Assembly: GCF_964275005.1 (NCBI RefSeq)
Contig: NC_092698.1
Span: 21,589,309-21,653,308 of the forward strand
DNA: 64,000 bases
Direction of reading: 5' to 3'
DNA from: Diadema setosum
Lineage: Eukaryota; Echinodermata; Echinoidea; Diadematoida; Diadematidae
Under the pieces are notes generated by a model. It saw only the letters and a program-made list of their open reading frames with translations. It was not told the origin of the DNA and did no database searches. Made by a program: the position numbers and the translations under genes. How positions within the stretch are numbered: the first letter of the stretch is position 1; every line of letters begins with the position of its first letter. Shown here piece by piece: positions 49,801 to 60,274 of the stretch.

Positions 49801-52800
49801 GAATGGAAATTGTGATGTTTCACAGTAAAATATGTGAATTAATGTTTTAAATGTAAGAGGGCATAAGGAAGTGACAGAGACGTTTACTGTCAGAGTTGGG
49901 TAAGGATTTTCACCATGTCAAAGGTTTCGAGCAAAATAGAAATAGTGCATGATCTGCACATCTAACCAGCAGATTATACATCAATGTGTAAACCTCTGGA
50001 CTTCCATCTTGTGCAGGCAAGGGGCTCGCACCTCTTCACAGCTGAGCAATCGGAGTGGCTCCAGACAGAGTGTTGGGGATGCCGACCTCCCTCCCAGGGG
50101 ATCGCCACTTCGATCGGTCCGCCCTGCAAGCACAGGGTGAGTGATGCAATCAAGAGTATTCAAACATTAGCAGACCTGTTTTCTTGTCAGGTCACTGAAG
50201 ATGCAGTTAGCAACCCTCCCCCCCCCCCCCCCAAAAAAAAAAAAAAACACACAAAAACAAACAAACAAACAAACAAACAAACAAAACCACACACACACAA
50301 AGAAATAACAACAAAGCAATAACAAGAACAACAAAATACAACACCATCAGCAGACATCAAATTTAAGCATTAACTGTATCCAACGTGTGAATTAGCTCAA
50401 GTTAATGAACATGTTTCCTTCCAGTTTGTTTTGTTCTTTTTTTGTGTATATATATATTTTTTTTTTTTTTTGAGGGGGGGATCTACTGTATATCTTTCAA
50501 TATTTTTTTTTTTTGTGTGTGTGTGTGTGTTTGTGTGTTTAACGTGAAGAGAAAACCTTGTGATAATTTCCATGTATCAGGCATCACCTACTTGACAAAC
50601 ATGACAGTCACCAATCTATGATAATTTTCAGTATGAAGGAAAATAAAAAAGTCACCTAATTAGAATGATCTACTCCTCATAGTAATGCTGGACTGTGTAC
50701 TCATCACTTTTTCTTTTTTTTTCTTTCCAATGGCAGGAGCATATCCTCATACTCCCAAGAGGCCATAGACTCCCTCAGGCTTCAATGCCAGGAGCTGAAA
50801 TCCCTGAACCAGGCGGCGGAAGTGGAGAGGGATCGGCTTCTGGAGCTGGTCTCCGTACTCCAGAAGAGGTAAAATGTTAGCCCCAAACCCCATATTGTAA
50901 AAGAGAGAAAGTTGAATCGAAATTTTAACCCTTATCCCAGGGCTGCACACTAACCCATTTTTTCTGCCGGTCCGACATGTCTCTGTCGGACCGGTAGATG
51001 CCCCATTTTACCATTTTTTAACGGTCCGAACAGAAAACTTACCGGTCAACAACGGCAACCTAAAAAGAACATTAAATTACTTGCAAACTTATTTTCTTGT
51101 TTTTATGGACGTACCCCCCCCCCCCATGTACATTTTACTGATTAATGTCTTTTTAAACTTGAATTATTTATTGCACAAGAAATAAAAAAAATGAGAAAAA
51201 AAATAGAAAGTTTGTTCGTGAATTACAGTGTAAAATGATAATGAAAAAAAAAATCAGATTGTATCATGCGTTTGTGACTTTTTCTAAACATCGGCGCACG
51301 AACTTGCTGCATAACCGTGATTTAATGAATTATTTTAGCTGTGATATTTTCTGATGCACGAGCTACAAGGGGTTCTTTATTTTTCTTTCGACACTCTCTT
51401 CGCATTTGTGCATGCGTTCTGAAAGGTACACGACATGCAGGGCCGAATTCGCAATCCTCTTTGCGCCCATTTCTACCTCAAATATCAGCGGGATTGTGAC
51501 GATTTCATGAATTACTTCGGCTGTATGATGCACGCGCCAAAAGGGGTGAAAATGTGTCCTTTATTTTTTTGCCGATATAAACTCTTCGAATTTCGTAAGT
51601 GCGTTCTTAAAAGATGTACCACACGGCCGAATTCATGATACTTTTTGCGCCTATTTTTACCTCAAATATCAGCGGGATTGTGACGATTTCATGAATTACT
51701 TCGGCTGTAATCTTTTATGATTCATGCGCCAAAAGGGGTTGAAAATGTGTCCTTTATTTTTTCCCGATAAACTCTTCGAATTTCGTATATAAGTGCGTTC
51801 TTAAAAGATGTTCCACACCGCCGAATTCTTGATACTTTTTGCGCCTATATTTCTACCTCAAATATCAGCGGGATTGTGACGATTTCATGAATTACTTCGG
51901 CTGTAATCGTTTATGATTCACGCGCCAAAAGGGGTTGAAAATGTGTCCTTTTATTTTTTCCCGATAAACTCTTCGAATTTCGTAAGTGCGTTATTAAAAG
52001 ATGTTCCACACCGCCGAATTCATGATACTTTTTGCGCCTTATTTCTACCTCAAACAAATTATCAGCGGAATTGTGGCAATTTCATGAACTACTTCGGGTG
52101 TAACTTTTTGTGATCTCATGCACGCACCAGCTAAAATGGTTGAAAATGCGTTCTTTATTTTTCTCCCCACAATCTCTTCGCATTCCGTACATAAAGATAT
52201 ACGACACGGCCGAATTCACAATCCTTTTTGCGCCTATTTCTACCTCAAATATCAGCGGGATTGCGATGATTTCATGAATAACTTCGGCTGTATTCTTTCA
52301 TGATGAACGCGCCAAAAGGGGTTGAAAATGTGTCCTTTATTTTTTCCCGATAAGCTCTTCGAATTTCGTAAGTGCGTTCTTAAAAGATGTATGTGTACCA
52401 CACAGCCGAATTCATGATACTTTTTGCGCCTATTTCTACCTCAAATATCAGCGGGATTGTGACGATTTCATGAATTATTTCGGCTGTAATCTTTTATGAT
52501 TCACGCGCCAAAAGGGGTTGAAAATGTGTCCTTTTATCTTCTCCCGATAAACTCTTCGAATTCGTAAGTGCGTTCTTAAAAGATGTTACACACCGCCGAA
52601 TTCATGATACTTTTTGCGCCTATTTCTACCTCAAATATCAGCGGAATTGTGACGATTTCATGAATTACTTCGGGTGTAATCTTTTGTGATCCACGCACCA
52701 GCTAGAATGGTTGAAAATGCGTTCTTTATTTTTCTCCCCATAATCTCTTCGCGTTTCGTATACATAAAGGTATACGACACGGCCGAATTCACGATCCTTT

Positions 52801-54198
52801 TTGCGTCTATTTCTACCTCAGATATCAGCGGGATTGCGATGATTTCATGAATTGCTTCGGCTGTAATCTTTTATGATGAACGCGCCAATATGGGTTGAAA
52901 ATGTGTCCTTTATTTTTTTCTCTTCGCATTTCGTAAATGCGTTCTTAAAAGATATACGCCACGACCAAAAATCATAATTCTTTTTGCGCCTATTGTCTCC
53001 TCAAACTTCAACGGGATTGCGATGATTTTATGAATTATTATTCGGCTATAATCTTTATGATGCACGCGCCAAAACGGGTTGAAAATGTGTCCTGTATTTT
53101 TCTCCCAATAATCTCTTCACATATCGTATACATGCGTTCTTAAAAGGTAGGCCTATACGACACGGCCGAATTCACGGTCCTTTTAGCGCCTATTTCTACA
53201 TCAAATATCAGCGGGATTGCGATATTTCATTAATTATTTCGGCTGTAATCTTTTGTGATACACGCGACAGAAGGGTTGAAAATAAGTTCTTTATTTTTCT
53301 CCCGATAATCTCTTCACATTTGTGAATGCGTTTTCAAAATTATACACTGCACGCAGGGCCGAATTCGAGATTCTTTTGCGCCTATTATTGTTTACTCAAA
53401 TTTCAACGGGATTGCGATGATTTCACGAATTACTCTTTGGCTGTAATCTATATGATGCAAGCGCCAAAAGGGGTTGGAAATGTGTACATTATTTTTATCC
53501 CGCTAATCTCCTACCATTTAGTACATGCGTTGTTAAAAGGTATACGACACGGCTGAATTCACGATCCTTTTTGCGTCTATTTCTACCTCAAATATCAGCG
53601 GGATTGTGGCGAATTCATGGATTACTTCGGATGTAATCTTTTGTAATGCACGCACCAGAAGGGTAAAAATGTGTCCTTTATTTTTCTCCCGATAATCTCG
53701 TTGCATTTGTGCATGCGTTTTTGATAACCGACACGGCATGCAGGACTGGATTCAAGATCTTTTTTGCGCCTATTTATTTCCTCAAATTTCAACGGGTTTG
53801 CGTTGATTTCATGAATTGTTATTCGGCTGTAATCTTTTATGATGCACGCACCAAATTAATATGTCCTTATTTTTTTTTTTCTCCTCTATAATCTCTTCGC
53901 ATTTCGTACTTGTATGAGCTTTTGAAAGGTGTACGACGCGGCCGAATTCATGATCCTTTTTGGGACGATTTCTACCTGAAATATGTAAGCGGGACTGCGA
54001 TGATTTCATGATTTTTTTTCTCCCTTGTATTATCTCTTTACACTTTTTTAAGGGCCGATTTCGTGATCCTTTTCGCGCCTATCTTCATAATGAGACCATT
54101 CTGAACGAATGAAAATATTCATTTACTGTATCGCTGAATATAGAATATGTTTTTACTTTTTCTAAAAAGCTGCGAAGCCGGGATCGGATCGATCTTGC

Positions 54199-54232
<34 letters not shown>

Positions 54233-56818
54233 GAGTAAAATGACCCAGAAATGCGTGCGCTTCTATCAATGCTTCTTGTCTGGCATGACCGCCGATCGCA
54301 AGCAAACGAACAAACAAAACGGGATCGGGGAAACAATCCATGCATTTCAACAGTTACATTGTACCGTACATCCTTTGCATGTATTGCATAGTATGGCAGT
54401 GCGTGAGCAGCGCCAATGCGCAAGCGAGCGCGAATAACTGGTCGACTGCATGCTAGTGCTCAAAACTATACAATTGTATGTTTACTTTACAAATTGCACC
54501 GGTAGACATATTCGAAAACTTGCGTAAAACGTGTTGAACAATGCGATATCTTGCATTCTGTTTCTCCCTGATCGGGGCTGATCTTTTTCTTTCTACTGAC
54601 CCCGCCAATGCTTTTTTTTTTTTACTGGTCATGTCGGACCGGTAACTTGTGGATTTCCTGAAAAGTTACCGGTCCGACAGTGACTTTTGCCGGTCTTGAC
54701 CGTCGGACCGGCGCCAGTGTGCAGCCCTGCTTATCCTACACTTAGATGCTACGACCTTGTATCACTGAGAAATGTGCAATTACATATTGTATTGCAGCAG
54801 ACGAAAATTGTAATTACAAGAGCAGCAAATGAAATGATTAAGTTGTTGTATTGCTGATGCCCATGTAACTGCTGTTATGCATAATAACATTTGTTTTAAT
54901 TTTTCTGGTGTGAAATGAGCGAAGGAAATGATTTTCGACATCTCCAGTTCAATGCATAGTTCTTGTATGCCTCAAAACTCTTGAAGGAGATGATATGCAA
55001 TGGAGAATGATACAGCTGTCCATCAAAAGACATTGTAGATATCTTTATTTGATCAAATGATAAGATCCCAGCAAAACCACTGTAAAAGACAGCTGCAAAT
55101 CTTGAAAAATTTCACAATGATGACAGCATGGATGAAGGATAGCACTTCTTCTTTTTTTTTCTTGTCTGTCTTTAAATTGTTTGTTTGTTTGTTTTCATTC
55201 TTTATTGCTGAAACCAGGTTAGATGAGAGCTCCACCAAGGTGGTAGACTCACAGAACAGCCTGCATGAGCTGAAGCAGAAAAACGTCTTCCTGGAGAAAC
55301 AGCTGGGACGGGCCAAGATGGACAGTGGGAAAGGTACGTTTACCCCTTGAATCAAGGCTAGCAGTGCCATTGTGCATATATGACATTATTTCCTACATAT
55401 GAGATGATGGCTTGATTTGCTGTCTTCAAGTTACTTTGAATCTCATTTGTACACGCTTGTATGCCAAAGAGTATGAAGAACAATTTAAACCTGAGATAGT
55501 GGTGTCAGAGTAGATGCAAAATAATGACATTTTTAGTGCCATTTTCTGATCATAACTTTGGGATGTGAGTACTGAAAATAAGACTACTATTATTACTGAC
55601 ATGGATATTGTTATCTTCTGTAGTATAGATATTGTTATCACAATTGTCAACATGAGTTAATGTGAAATATGAATCTATATATTCATATCATAAAACAAGA
55701 AACTCTGTAACTTCTACTATATTTTACAAACTTCCATTATCCTCCTTTAGCCAGCATGCACTTCATAATTGTTTTTCTCATCAGAAATTGTTACAATAAT
55801 TGGAAGTAATGACACTGACTTTATTGGGAATGTCAATCATAATGCAGGTGGTAAAGCAGTGACCGCGGTCATCTCCAACAAAACATCTGTCGGCCTGCTG
55901 GGTGTCGAGGAGCTTCTGAAAGAAGGGCTCCCAATCACACTGGACTCCATAGATGCACTGCAGCAGAGGTAAGTTTCTGATGTAAATTGGTCAGCCAATG
56001 CTCTCAGTGCAGTCTTTTCCCCTTGCATATATTTCAGTAGACTCTACCAACTTGCTATATAATGAAATAAATGTAGTGTATTGCTTCATAAAACGGCATT
56101 TTTTGTTGGAAATCAACTGTTTGACTCTACAGAGCATTCTTTAAGGTGTTATCTTGAAATTTTATTTTATTTTCATTTTTCATTTTTTTTTTAGGGAAAA
56201 GTGCATGAACAACTTTCACTTGATCAATTTTGCTGTGATATGTTTGATTTTTCTCATGATTGATTATTGCAATCTTGCACTGTACCGTTTCACCCTGCCG
56301 GGCTTAATTTCTCACTCGATCTATGTCTCCTTTGGTGTTAATCAATTTGCCTTGTTACATTTGAGGTTTGTTTGAATACATTTCATATGTGCCATGTTGT
56401 GCTTCTGTCATCTTTTATTTTCATTTTCTTCTTGAGTAATCTGTATTATATCTTTGAGGTGTACCATTTTCTTGTATCAGGTTCTTGCCTTCACTGGTAA
56501 TCCCCATCACCCTCAGGGCAGCTGTTTCATGTAATCTGCATAACCTATTGATGTGTGCAGTGTAGGTTACGATATGTCTTTACAAAGTAATCGCCATTTA
56601 CTTCCATGAACACCATTTTGTTTTTTTACCACGTCAGGTTGGCTATCCAGGTGGACGAGAACGACGCACTGAAGGCTGCCCTGCAGAGTACACTGAAGGC
56701 CAAGGAGGAGGACCTGCGTCTCTACCACCAGATGATGGACCAGACCAAGACGGTCTTTCTGCAGGGACTCCGCCAGTTCAGGCAAGGCAGTGCCGCCTCA
56801 TCCCAGCCCGGCAGCTAG
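40652..56818 (+). CDS. CCDC13: CCDC13 orthologue, complete, 15 coding exons
   Basis: CCDC13 is a coiled-coil protein of centriolar satellites. In human cells it interacts with PCM1 and is needed for ciliogenesis and for BBS4 delivery to cilia. Fifteen exons join with consistent phases into 762 codons plus a TAG stop; human is about 715 residues. Anchors to human CCDC13 as I know it are GRLYKLLSERDYEIRKLKK near residue 97, ATKIVELSKK near 134, a block with VNVQSLLNQPSGWKGRAQQV near 240, NQAAEVERDRLLELVSVLQK near 604 and a C-terminus starting RLAIQVDENDALKAAL. Heptad-rich helices cover about 1-470 and 580-762. Residues 472-580 are Pro/Ser-rich with a repeated peptide and appear disordered. The intron between exons 12 and 13 is enlarged to 4.3 kb by a hAT-like element. 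No clear poly(A) signal was seen near the stop. Confidence 0.96.
40850..41963 (+). other. CCDC13 intron 1
   Basis: Its middle is the longest CAGTGCACTCC-type MITE. The rest is AT-rich with no other feature recognised. Confidence 0.6.
41071..41595. mobile_element. CAGTGCACTCC-type MITE, copy 4 (525 bp, longest)
   Basis: TACAGTGCACTCCCGTTATA at the left and GGAGTGCACTGTA at the right, with TTCGTTATAACGAAATTTCG units near both ends and a unique middle. TA flanks. Likely the closest to full length of the five. Confidence 0.88.
41964..42035 (+). CDS. CCDC13: CCDC13 coding exon 2
   Basis: Residues 67-90, LSDPVTKNSMFQEHINEQLS then EQIR, matching human NSKNSFEKRVLEDEIEHLR. Acceptor TTGACAG, donor GTGAGT, both phase 0. 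Confidence 0.9.
42699..42804 (+). CDS. CCDC13: CCDC13 coding exon 3
   Basis: Residues 91-126, ELKDETGRLYKLLSERDYEI then RKLKKQREQDRLAIG; the human protein has ENGRLYKLLKERDFEIKHLK. Acceptor TTTCAG, donor GGAG|GTATGC, phase 1. Confidence 0.95.
42805..43551 (+). other. CCDC13 intron 3
   Basis: 747 AT-rich bases with a poly-T run near 43,060. No element was recognised. Confidence 0.5.
43552..43691 (+). CDS. CCDC13: CCDC13 coding exon 4
   Basis: Residues 126-172, VANETAATKIVELSKKSREL then QLMRKVRDLERE. Acceptor GTGCAG, donor GTGAGT, ends in phase 0. Confidence 0.95.
44182..44238 (+). CDS. CCDC13: CCDC13 coding exon 5
   Basis: Residues 173-191, MSQGNHSAKARPPSPSEEK, a short polar linker. Acceptor TATGCAG, donor GTATGA, both phase 0. 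Little conservation is expected here, but phase and splice sites fit. Confidence 0.8.
44357..45361. mobile_element. ATGCCTCCGCC element with DR1 blocks, copy B
   Basis: Reverse-oriented, nearly identical copy of the element at 10,066. It starts TATGCCTCCGCCAACGAAGT and ends CGCCGTAGCGACATTTCTAG. It carries repeated AGGTCAAAGGTCA motifs. In CCDC13 intron 5, same orientation relative to transcription as copies A and C in TTC21B. Confidence 0.88.
45759..45986 (+). CDS. CCDC13: CCDC13 coding exon 6
   Basis: Residues 192-267, MAALQTELKSTSDKLGQANA through VNVQSLLNQPSGWKGRAQQV; human has INVQQLLSSPGTWRGRAQQI. Acceptor ATTAAG has a poor pyrimidine tract, and the exon opens with ATG in a good Kozak-like context, so a shorter isoform starting here cannot be excluded. 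Confidence 0.93.
46451..46678 (+). CDS. CCDC13: CCDC13 coding exon 7
   Basis: Residues 268-343: VDRLKAQLSQSQSQS continues the coiled coil, then an acidic/Ser-rich insert (SLEDQFMTMGVTDDALDLSS) and RVRQMEKERREAKE. Acceptor ATGCAG, donor GTTAGA, both phase 0. Confidence 0.9.
47240..47416 (+). CDS. CCDC13: CCDC13 coding exon 8
   Basis: Residues 344-402, with KGKLDASKARNKVLSEEIKG and MDKGKHDDELIEALL, as in human RSRNKLLSSEMKTLK and EKGRHDDELIDALM. Acceptor ATGCAG, donor GTAAAT, both phase 0. Confidence 0.94.
47417..48113 (+). other. CCDC13 intron 8
   Basis: 697 bases. ACCATACTGT occurs at about 47,672 and 47,737 in similar contexts. No clear element. Confidence 0.45.
48114..48320 (+). CDS. CCDC13: CCDC13 coding exon 9
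   Basis: Residues 403-471, coiled coil KQQSQLKASLEELNARNQHV then EQLRIIVAEKERKVRVLEEE. Acceptor TTGCAG, donor GTGAGG, both phase 0. Confidence 0.93.
48321..49099 (+). other. CCDC13 intron 9
   Basis: 779 AT-rich bases, poly-T run near 49,000. Nothing was recognised. Confidence 0.5.
49100..49305 (+). CDS. CCDC13: CCDC13 coding exon 10, Pro/Ser-rich with duplicated peptide
   Basis: Residues 472-540. Two similar peptides in a row, GFTLNPAATPVGRPPSSG and GFVLNPDARPDSKPPSSSG, are followed by a Pro run. Human CCDC13 as I know it lacks this repeat, which helps explain the longer protein. Acceptor CTCAG, donor CAAG|GTGAGA, phase 2. Confidence 0.88.
50017..50136 (+). CDS. CCDC13: CCDC13 coding exon 11
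   Basis: Residues 540-580, Ser/Arg/Pro-rich (ARTSSQLSNRSGSRQSVGDA), likely disordered like the human segment rich in SP motifs. Acceptor GTGCAG, donor CAGG|GTGAGT, phase 2. Confidence 0.86.
50216..50290. repeat. C-run, A-run and (CAAA)n tract
   Basis: A run of C followed by a run of A and then repeated AAACAAAC units, 80 bases into CCDC13 intron 11. Confidence 0.85.
50737..50868 (+). CDS. CCDC13: CCDC13 coding exon 12
   Basis: Residues 580-624, SQEAIDSLRLQCQELKSLNQ then AAEVERDRLLELVSVLQK; human has AAEVERDRLTEFVTVLQKR. Acceptor TGGCAG, donor AGAG|GTAAAA, phase 2. Confidence 0.95.
50938..54729. mobile_element. hAT-like non-autonomous element with internal satellite
   Basis: Ends are CAGGGCTGCACACT and AGTGTGCAGCCCTG (14-bp perfect TIR). 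The 7-base CTTATCC flanks both sides (50,931-50,937 and 54,730-54,736). Subterminal hairpins: CCGGTCCGACA against TGTCGGACCGG near 50,970, and TGTCGGACCGGTAACTT against AAGTTACCGGTCCGACA near 54,635-54,682. Between them lies a tandem array. No transposase ORF. TIRs starting CAGGG fit the hAT superfamily, whose usual target duplication is 8 bp. Confidence 0.88.
51430..54085. repeat. ~190-bp satellite array, about 15 units
   Basis: Units contain TTTTTGCGCCTATTTCTACC, AAATATCAGCGGGATTGTGA, TTTCATGAATTACTTCGGCT and GCGCCAAAAGGGGTTGAAAA, spaced about 185-197 bases. Divergence is greatest at the right end. Short ORFs within it repeat at the same period and are not genes. Confidence 0.93.
54730..55217 (+). 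other. Rest of CCDC13 intron 12
   Basis: AT-rich sequence between the hAT-like element and exon 13. No other feature was recognised. Confidence 0.5.
55218..55333 (+). CDS. CCDC13: CCDC13 coding exon 13
   Basis: Residues 624-663, LDESSTKVVDSQNSLHELKQ then KNVFLEKQLGRAKMDSGK, matching the human SERKLQEERHRTVVLEQHLE region. Acceptor AACCAG, donor AAAG|GTACGT, phase 1. Confidence 0.92.
55848..55968 (+). CDS. CCDC13: CCDC13 coding exon 14
   Basis: Residues 663-703, GKAVTAVISNKTSVGLLGVE then ELLKEGLPITLDSIDALQQR. Little similarity to human here, but the phase (1 in, 2 out) and both splice sites fit. Acceptor ATGCAG, donor AGAG|GTAAGT. Confidence 0.87.
55969..56637 (+). other. CCDC13 intron 14
   Basis: 669 AT-rich bases, no element recognised. 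Confidence 0.5.
56638..56818 (+). CDS. CCDC13: CCDC13 coding exon 15 (stop codon)
   Basis: Residues 703-762 and TAG stop: LAIQVDENDALKAALQSTLK then DLRLYHQMMDQTKTVFLQGL, almost the human C-terminal sequence (KEEDFRMYHEILGQVKSVFL). Acceptor CGTCAG. Confidence 0.96.
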
Positions 56819-57577
56819 CCGGCCGGCCAGCCACTTCATGTGACCGCGTATGCCCTGTTTTGTGATGCGAATTCGGGCAGTTGACATTGGTGAAAAGACT
56901 TGAGTGAGTGGCTAATGAGTGTGTTGCGTCCTGCTGCCCGTCTTTCAGACCGAATTGTCTTCGTGTAGTCTGTAGGCCTTCACTCCTCCTGCTGCTTCAC
57001 CTGGAGACATTGATGGAAGCTGAAGTTGCAGACCTCCTCCTCCGCGGGTTGAGACGGTGAGATCCGTTGCGGGGCAAGACATCATTTTACGCCGTGACAC
57101 ATATCGTTCGGGGAATCCACTCCTAGCTAGCAATGCAGACTTTTGAGTGTAGCGATGACCGCAGAGCCGTGCTCTCTGTGATGTAATGTTTGGTAGAAGG
57201 CAGGCAGGAACTGTGCTGGAGCTGCCATAATGTGGCCCCAAATGTCTTGACTTTTGTCTGCAGGTACAGACAAAGTGATAATCATCTCTCTCTGCTTTTC
57301 TGCTACAAGAGCATGATGCAGACTTAACTATCAACATGTCACTCTTCGTTATGCCTGGTTGTATAATTTTGCAGATGCAGAAGCCACGTGTGTTGATGAG
57401 AAATTTTTATATCTTTCATATAAATTGACAAATGCCATTTACTGTGTATCAAAAAGTACTAACAGCCTGTTTCTGAAAAGTAAATCTCTTGACGAATTAT
57501 CATCCAGACCACCCCAGGCATATGAACATGTTCTTCTGGTCAGTTGGCCAAAACTGTCCACCAGTCGTTTGCATATG
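56819..57577 (+). other. Probable CCDC13 3' UTR and flank
   Basis: Moderate-GC sequence immediately after the stop, continuing without an AATAAA in the first several hundred bases. ORFs here show no recognisable protein. Confidence 0.4.
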
Positions 57578-58230
57578 TGACCATGCATCACAAAATGAAC
57601 GAAAAGTCGCATGGCAAGATTTTACATGAGGACTCAAAATGGGTGGAATGGGTGAACCTAGTCAATTTTCATTTTTTTTATGTATTTTCAAAAAGAGCCA
57701 TCCTTCTTTTACATAATGTTCAAGTTTGAAATCATAACATGAATAGGATGTTGTGTTATTTGGAGATTTTCTAGAACACTTTTTTGTAGAAGTGTGATAA
57801 GTTATGTTTCAGAGATTTTCTGTTATTTCTTCGAAACTCTTAACACCCTCTTCATGTTCAACTCTTAATAACTTTTGAAAAGATAATGCGACTGCTTTGA
57901 AAGTTGACAGTATTCATCAATAGATTGTGTTAATAGAGTGGGCAAAATTTTAGCATAATCTGATGATCCCTTCACTGTGGTTGTCCTGTAGTTTTACATC
58001 CTGTTTAGACCACAGCTTAGTGAGATTATCAAAGCACTTGAATAGACCCTAAACTTCAAAGCCTCTTATCTCAGGAAGCACTATTCCAGAGTGTGTACTT
58101 TTATTTCCATTATTTAGATAGGTCAGGAAAGTCCATTTGTATTGAGGTACACATCATTACATCATCATTATACATCATCACAAACTAAAAATCTGTGTCT
58201 GGTCAGCTTCTTCAATCATTGTGCAGTTTT
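57578..58230. mobile_element. TGACC..AAAAGTC terminal-repeat element, copy 2 (inverted)
   Basis: Starts TGACCATGCATCACAAAATG and parallels the reverse complement of 17,741-18,418 along its length, for example GCACTTGAATAGACCCTAAA and GAAAGTTGACAGT. The right end is decayed. Confidence 0.75.
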
Positions 58231-58253
58231 TGACCATACACAGTGTTCATGTC

Positions 58254-58316
58254 CCCATTCAGCATTGTGATTATGTAATACAACCCATTCAGCATTGTGA
58301 TTATGTAATACAAGCC
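58254..58316. repeat. ~31-bp tandem duplication
   Basis: CCCATTCAGCATTGTGATTA plus TGTAATACAA occurs twice in a row. Confidence 0.88.
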
Positions 58317-59560
58317 AGATGTGAGGTATGAGATTAAAGAGCGAGAGGGAAAAAATAACAATGTAACACCCACAATAACCTTGCCTTAAATATGCAGAAG
58401 AGTATGTAGGGTAGGAAATAGACCAATTGTGTCTTTTATTACAGGAAGAAGTGCTATTAATTCCCTTTTTTGAAATTCCACTTTCCCCTCTACACCGCCA
58501 GACGTACAACGATTTTAGTTTGCTTGGAATGCTTGAATTTTGTTATGTTTCTTTCCTTAGATCCTCAACTTCGCTCGTTGCCCTTCATTCTGGTACGTTC
58601 ACAAGAAAACCGCTCACAAAGCATGTGTATGCATCAGTGTGATGACTTGCCATTGTTTGTTATCTGGATCTATAAGCACAACATGTAGATTAATGTGTCT
58701 TGTGGGTAGCTGTGGAGTTGCATTGAAAGAATTCTGTCTGATTATTAGAGTGGCTTTGATGGGATATTGCTGTTTGTTTGTAGAGCTATACGACAAAAAA
58801 AAAAAAAAATCTTCACATTTTGACTGTAGCCTTTTCTTCACATTTTGACTGTAGACCTGATGTGTGAAAGGAAAAACATAGTTTCCATTTTACTACAGAA
58901 ACTGTTTGATTTTTTGCACAAAATGGAGACATTGTGCATATGAAATGTTTAAAATAATGCTGTGATATCAAAATTTCAGTTGGGTAATGACAAAAGCATG
59001 AAATATTACTGAAAGACTATGCCAGTAGTATTGCAATCTCGGAGCATAACTGATTGTGGTTGCTACCTGATGTTTTATAATTGATTAAATCGATTCTATG
59101 CATACGTCAGGTCATAGCAGTGTCCATCACACAAGAGTGAATTGTATGTAGCATGTTAGTTGCATGTGATTCAGTACTGTACAAACTACATTTGCTAGGA
59201 TGCAATTCGATTATCTTTGTATGCTACTAACTTTCTACATACCCACTACTTGAGTGCGAAGGGCACCGCAGAAACAAAAGTTGCATACTACGACAGAAAT
59301 TATTTCCACACCTTTGATTTCAAAATATTCCAAAACAACTCATTATCATGGGAAATCGCGTTGGCCAGACAAGTTTCTTACAAGACCCTTTTGATATATT
59401 GCATGTAAATTCCCAAGTAATAGAAAAATGAATTTTGAGCCCTTCTGAAAGCTATGTTATAGCTTTAATGTTTTAAAAAAAAAACTCTTCCCAAAGTACA
59501 TTGTCTCTCGCTTGTGGATGTGTTGTGGTGTGAGACTTAATTGTCATAAAATTACATTCA
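58317..59560. other. Intergenic, no gene recognised
   Basis: AT-rich. CTTCACATTTTGACTGTAG is repeated at about 58,810 and 58,834. Nothing else was recognised. Confidence 0.5.
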
Positions 59561-59562
59561 AG

Positions 59563-59708
59563 CTTGCCTAAGTCGAATCTATTTGGACCGAAGAAATAGT
59601 TTAGACTTACAGAAATTTCAACTTAAGAGGGATTAAAATCAATAGAATATAAAGCGAAAAGATAAGAACTTCAACTTAGGCGACAAGTCAACTTATGCGA
59701 GGTCGACT
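59563..59708. mobile_element. Possible Tigger-like short element
   Basis: TTGCCTAAGTCGAATC at the left and ATGCGAGGTCGACTTTA at the right, with AACTTAGGCGACAAGTCAAC inside, resemble pogo/Tigger-derived ends. It abuts the palindrome at 59,709. Confidence 0.45.
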
Positions 59709-60274
59709 TTAAAGGGAAGATAAACCCCAAGAACAATGTGGATTGAGTGAAAGCAGCAACATTAGTAGAACACATCAGTGAAAGTTTGAAGAAAATCGGA
59801 CAATCGATGCAAAAGTTATGAATTTTTAAAGTTTTGGTGTTGGAACCGCTGGATGAGGAGACTACTAGAGGTTATGACGTATGAGTGGACTACAATATCA
59901 AGAAAATATAAAGAAAATACTACAAAAATCCATTTTTCATGAAAATTACAAATTCCATCGACTTGATATTGACATATGTTAAGGGTAGCAATTATTCCCC
60001 CTGCTTTCTGAAAGTGGTTGGTCCACTGCTCTTTCATAATTCTAGAAAAGTGAATTTTTGTTGAATATCCTTTATATTTTCTTTGTATTGTTGTCCACTC
60101 ATACGTCATATCCTCTAGTAGTCTCCTCATCCAGCAGTTCCAACACCAAAACTTTAAAAATTCATAACTTTTGCATCGATTGTCCGATTTTTCTCAAACT
60201 TTCACTGATGTGTTCTACTAATGTTGCTGCTTTCACTCAATCCACATTGCTCTTTGGGTTTACCTTCCCTTTAA
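59709..60274. mobile_element. Palindromic element with TTAAAGGG ends, copy 1
   Basis: 566 bp, almost fully self-complementary: AATGTGGATTGAGTGAAAGC at the left, GCTTTCACTCAATCCACATT at the right, CAACACCAAAACTTTAAAAA paired with TTTTTAAAGTTTTGGTGTTG. TTAA at both ends may be target site. A second copy is at 63,272. Confidence 0.88.

Noticed and set aside
51435..53891. Series of short ORFs with similar peptides (YLKYQRDCDDFMNYFGC type)
   Set aside because: They recur at the satellite period with frequent stops and indels; array translation, not a gene family.
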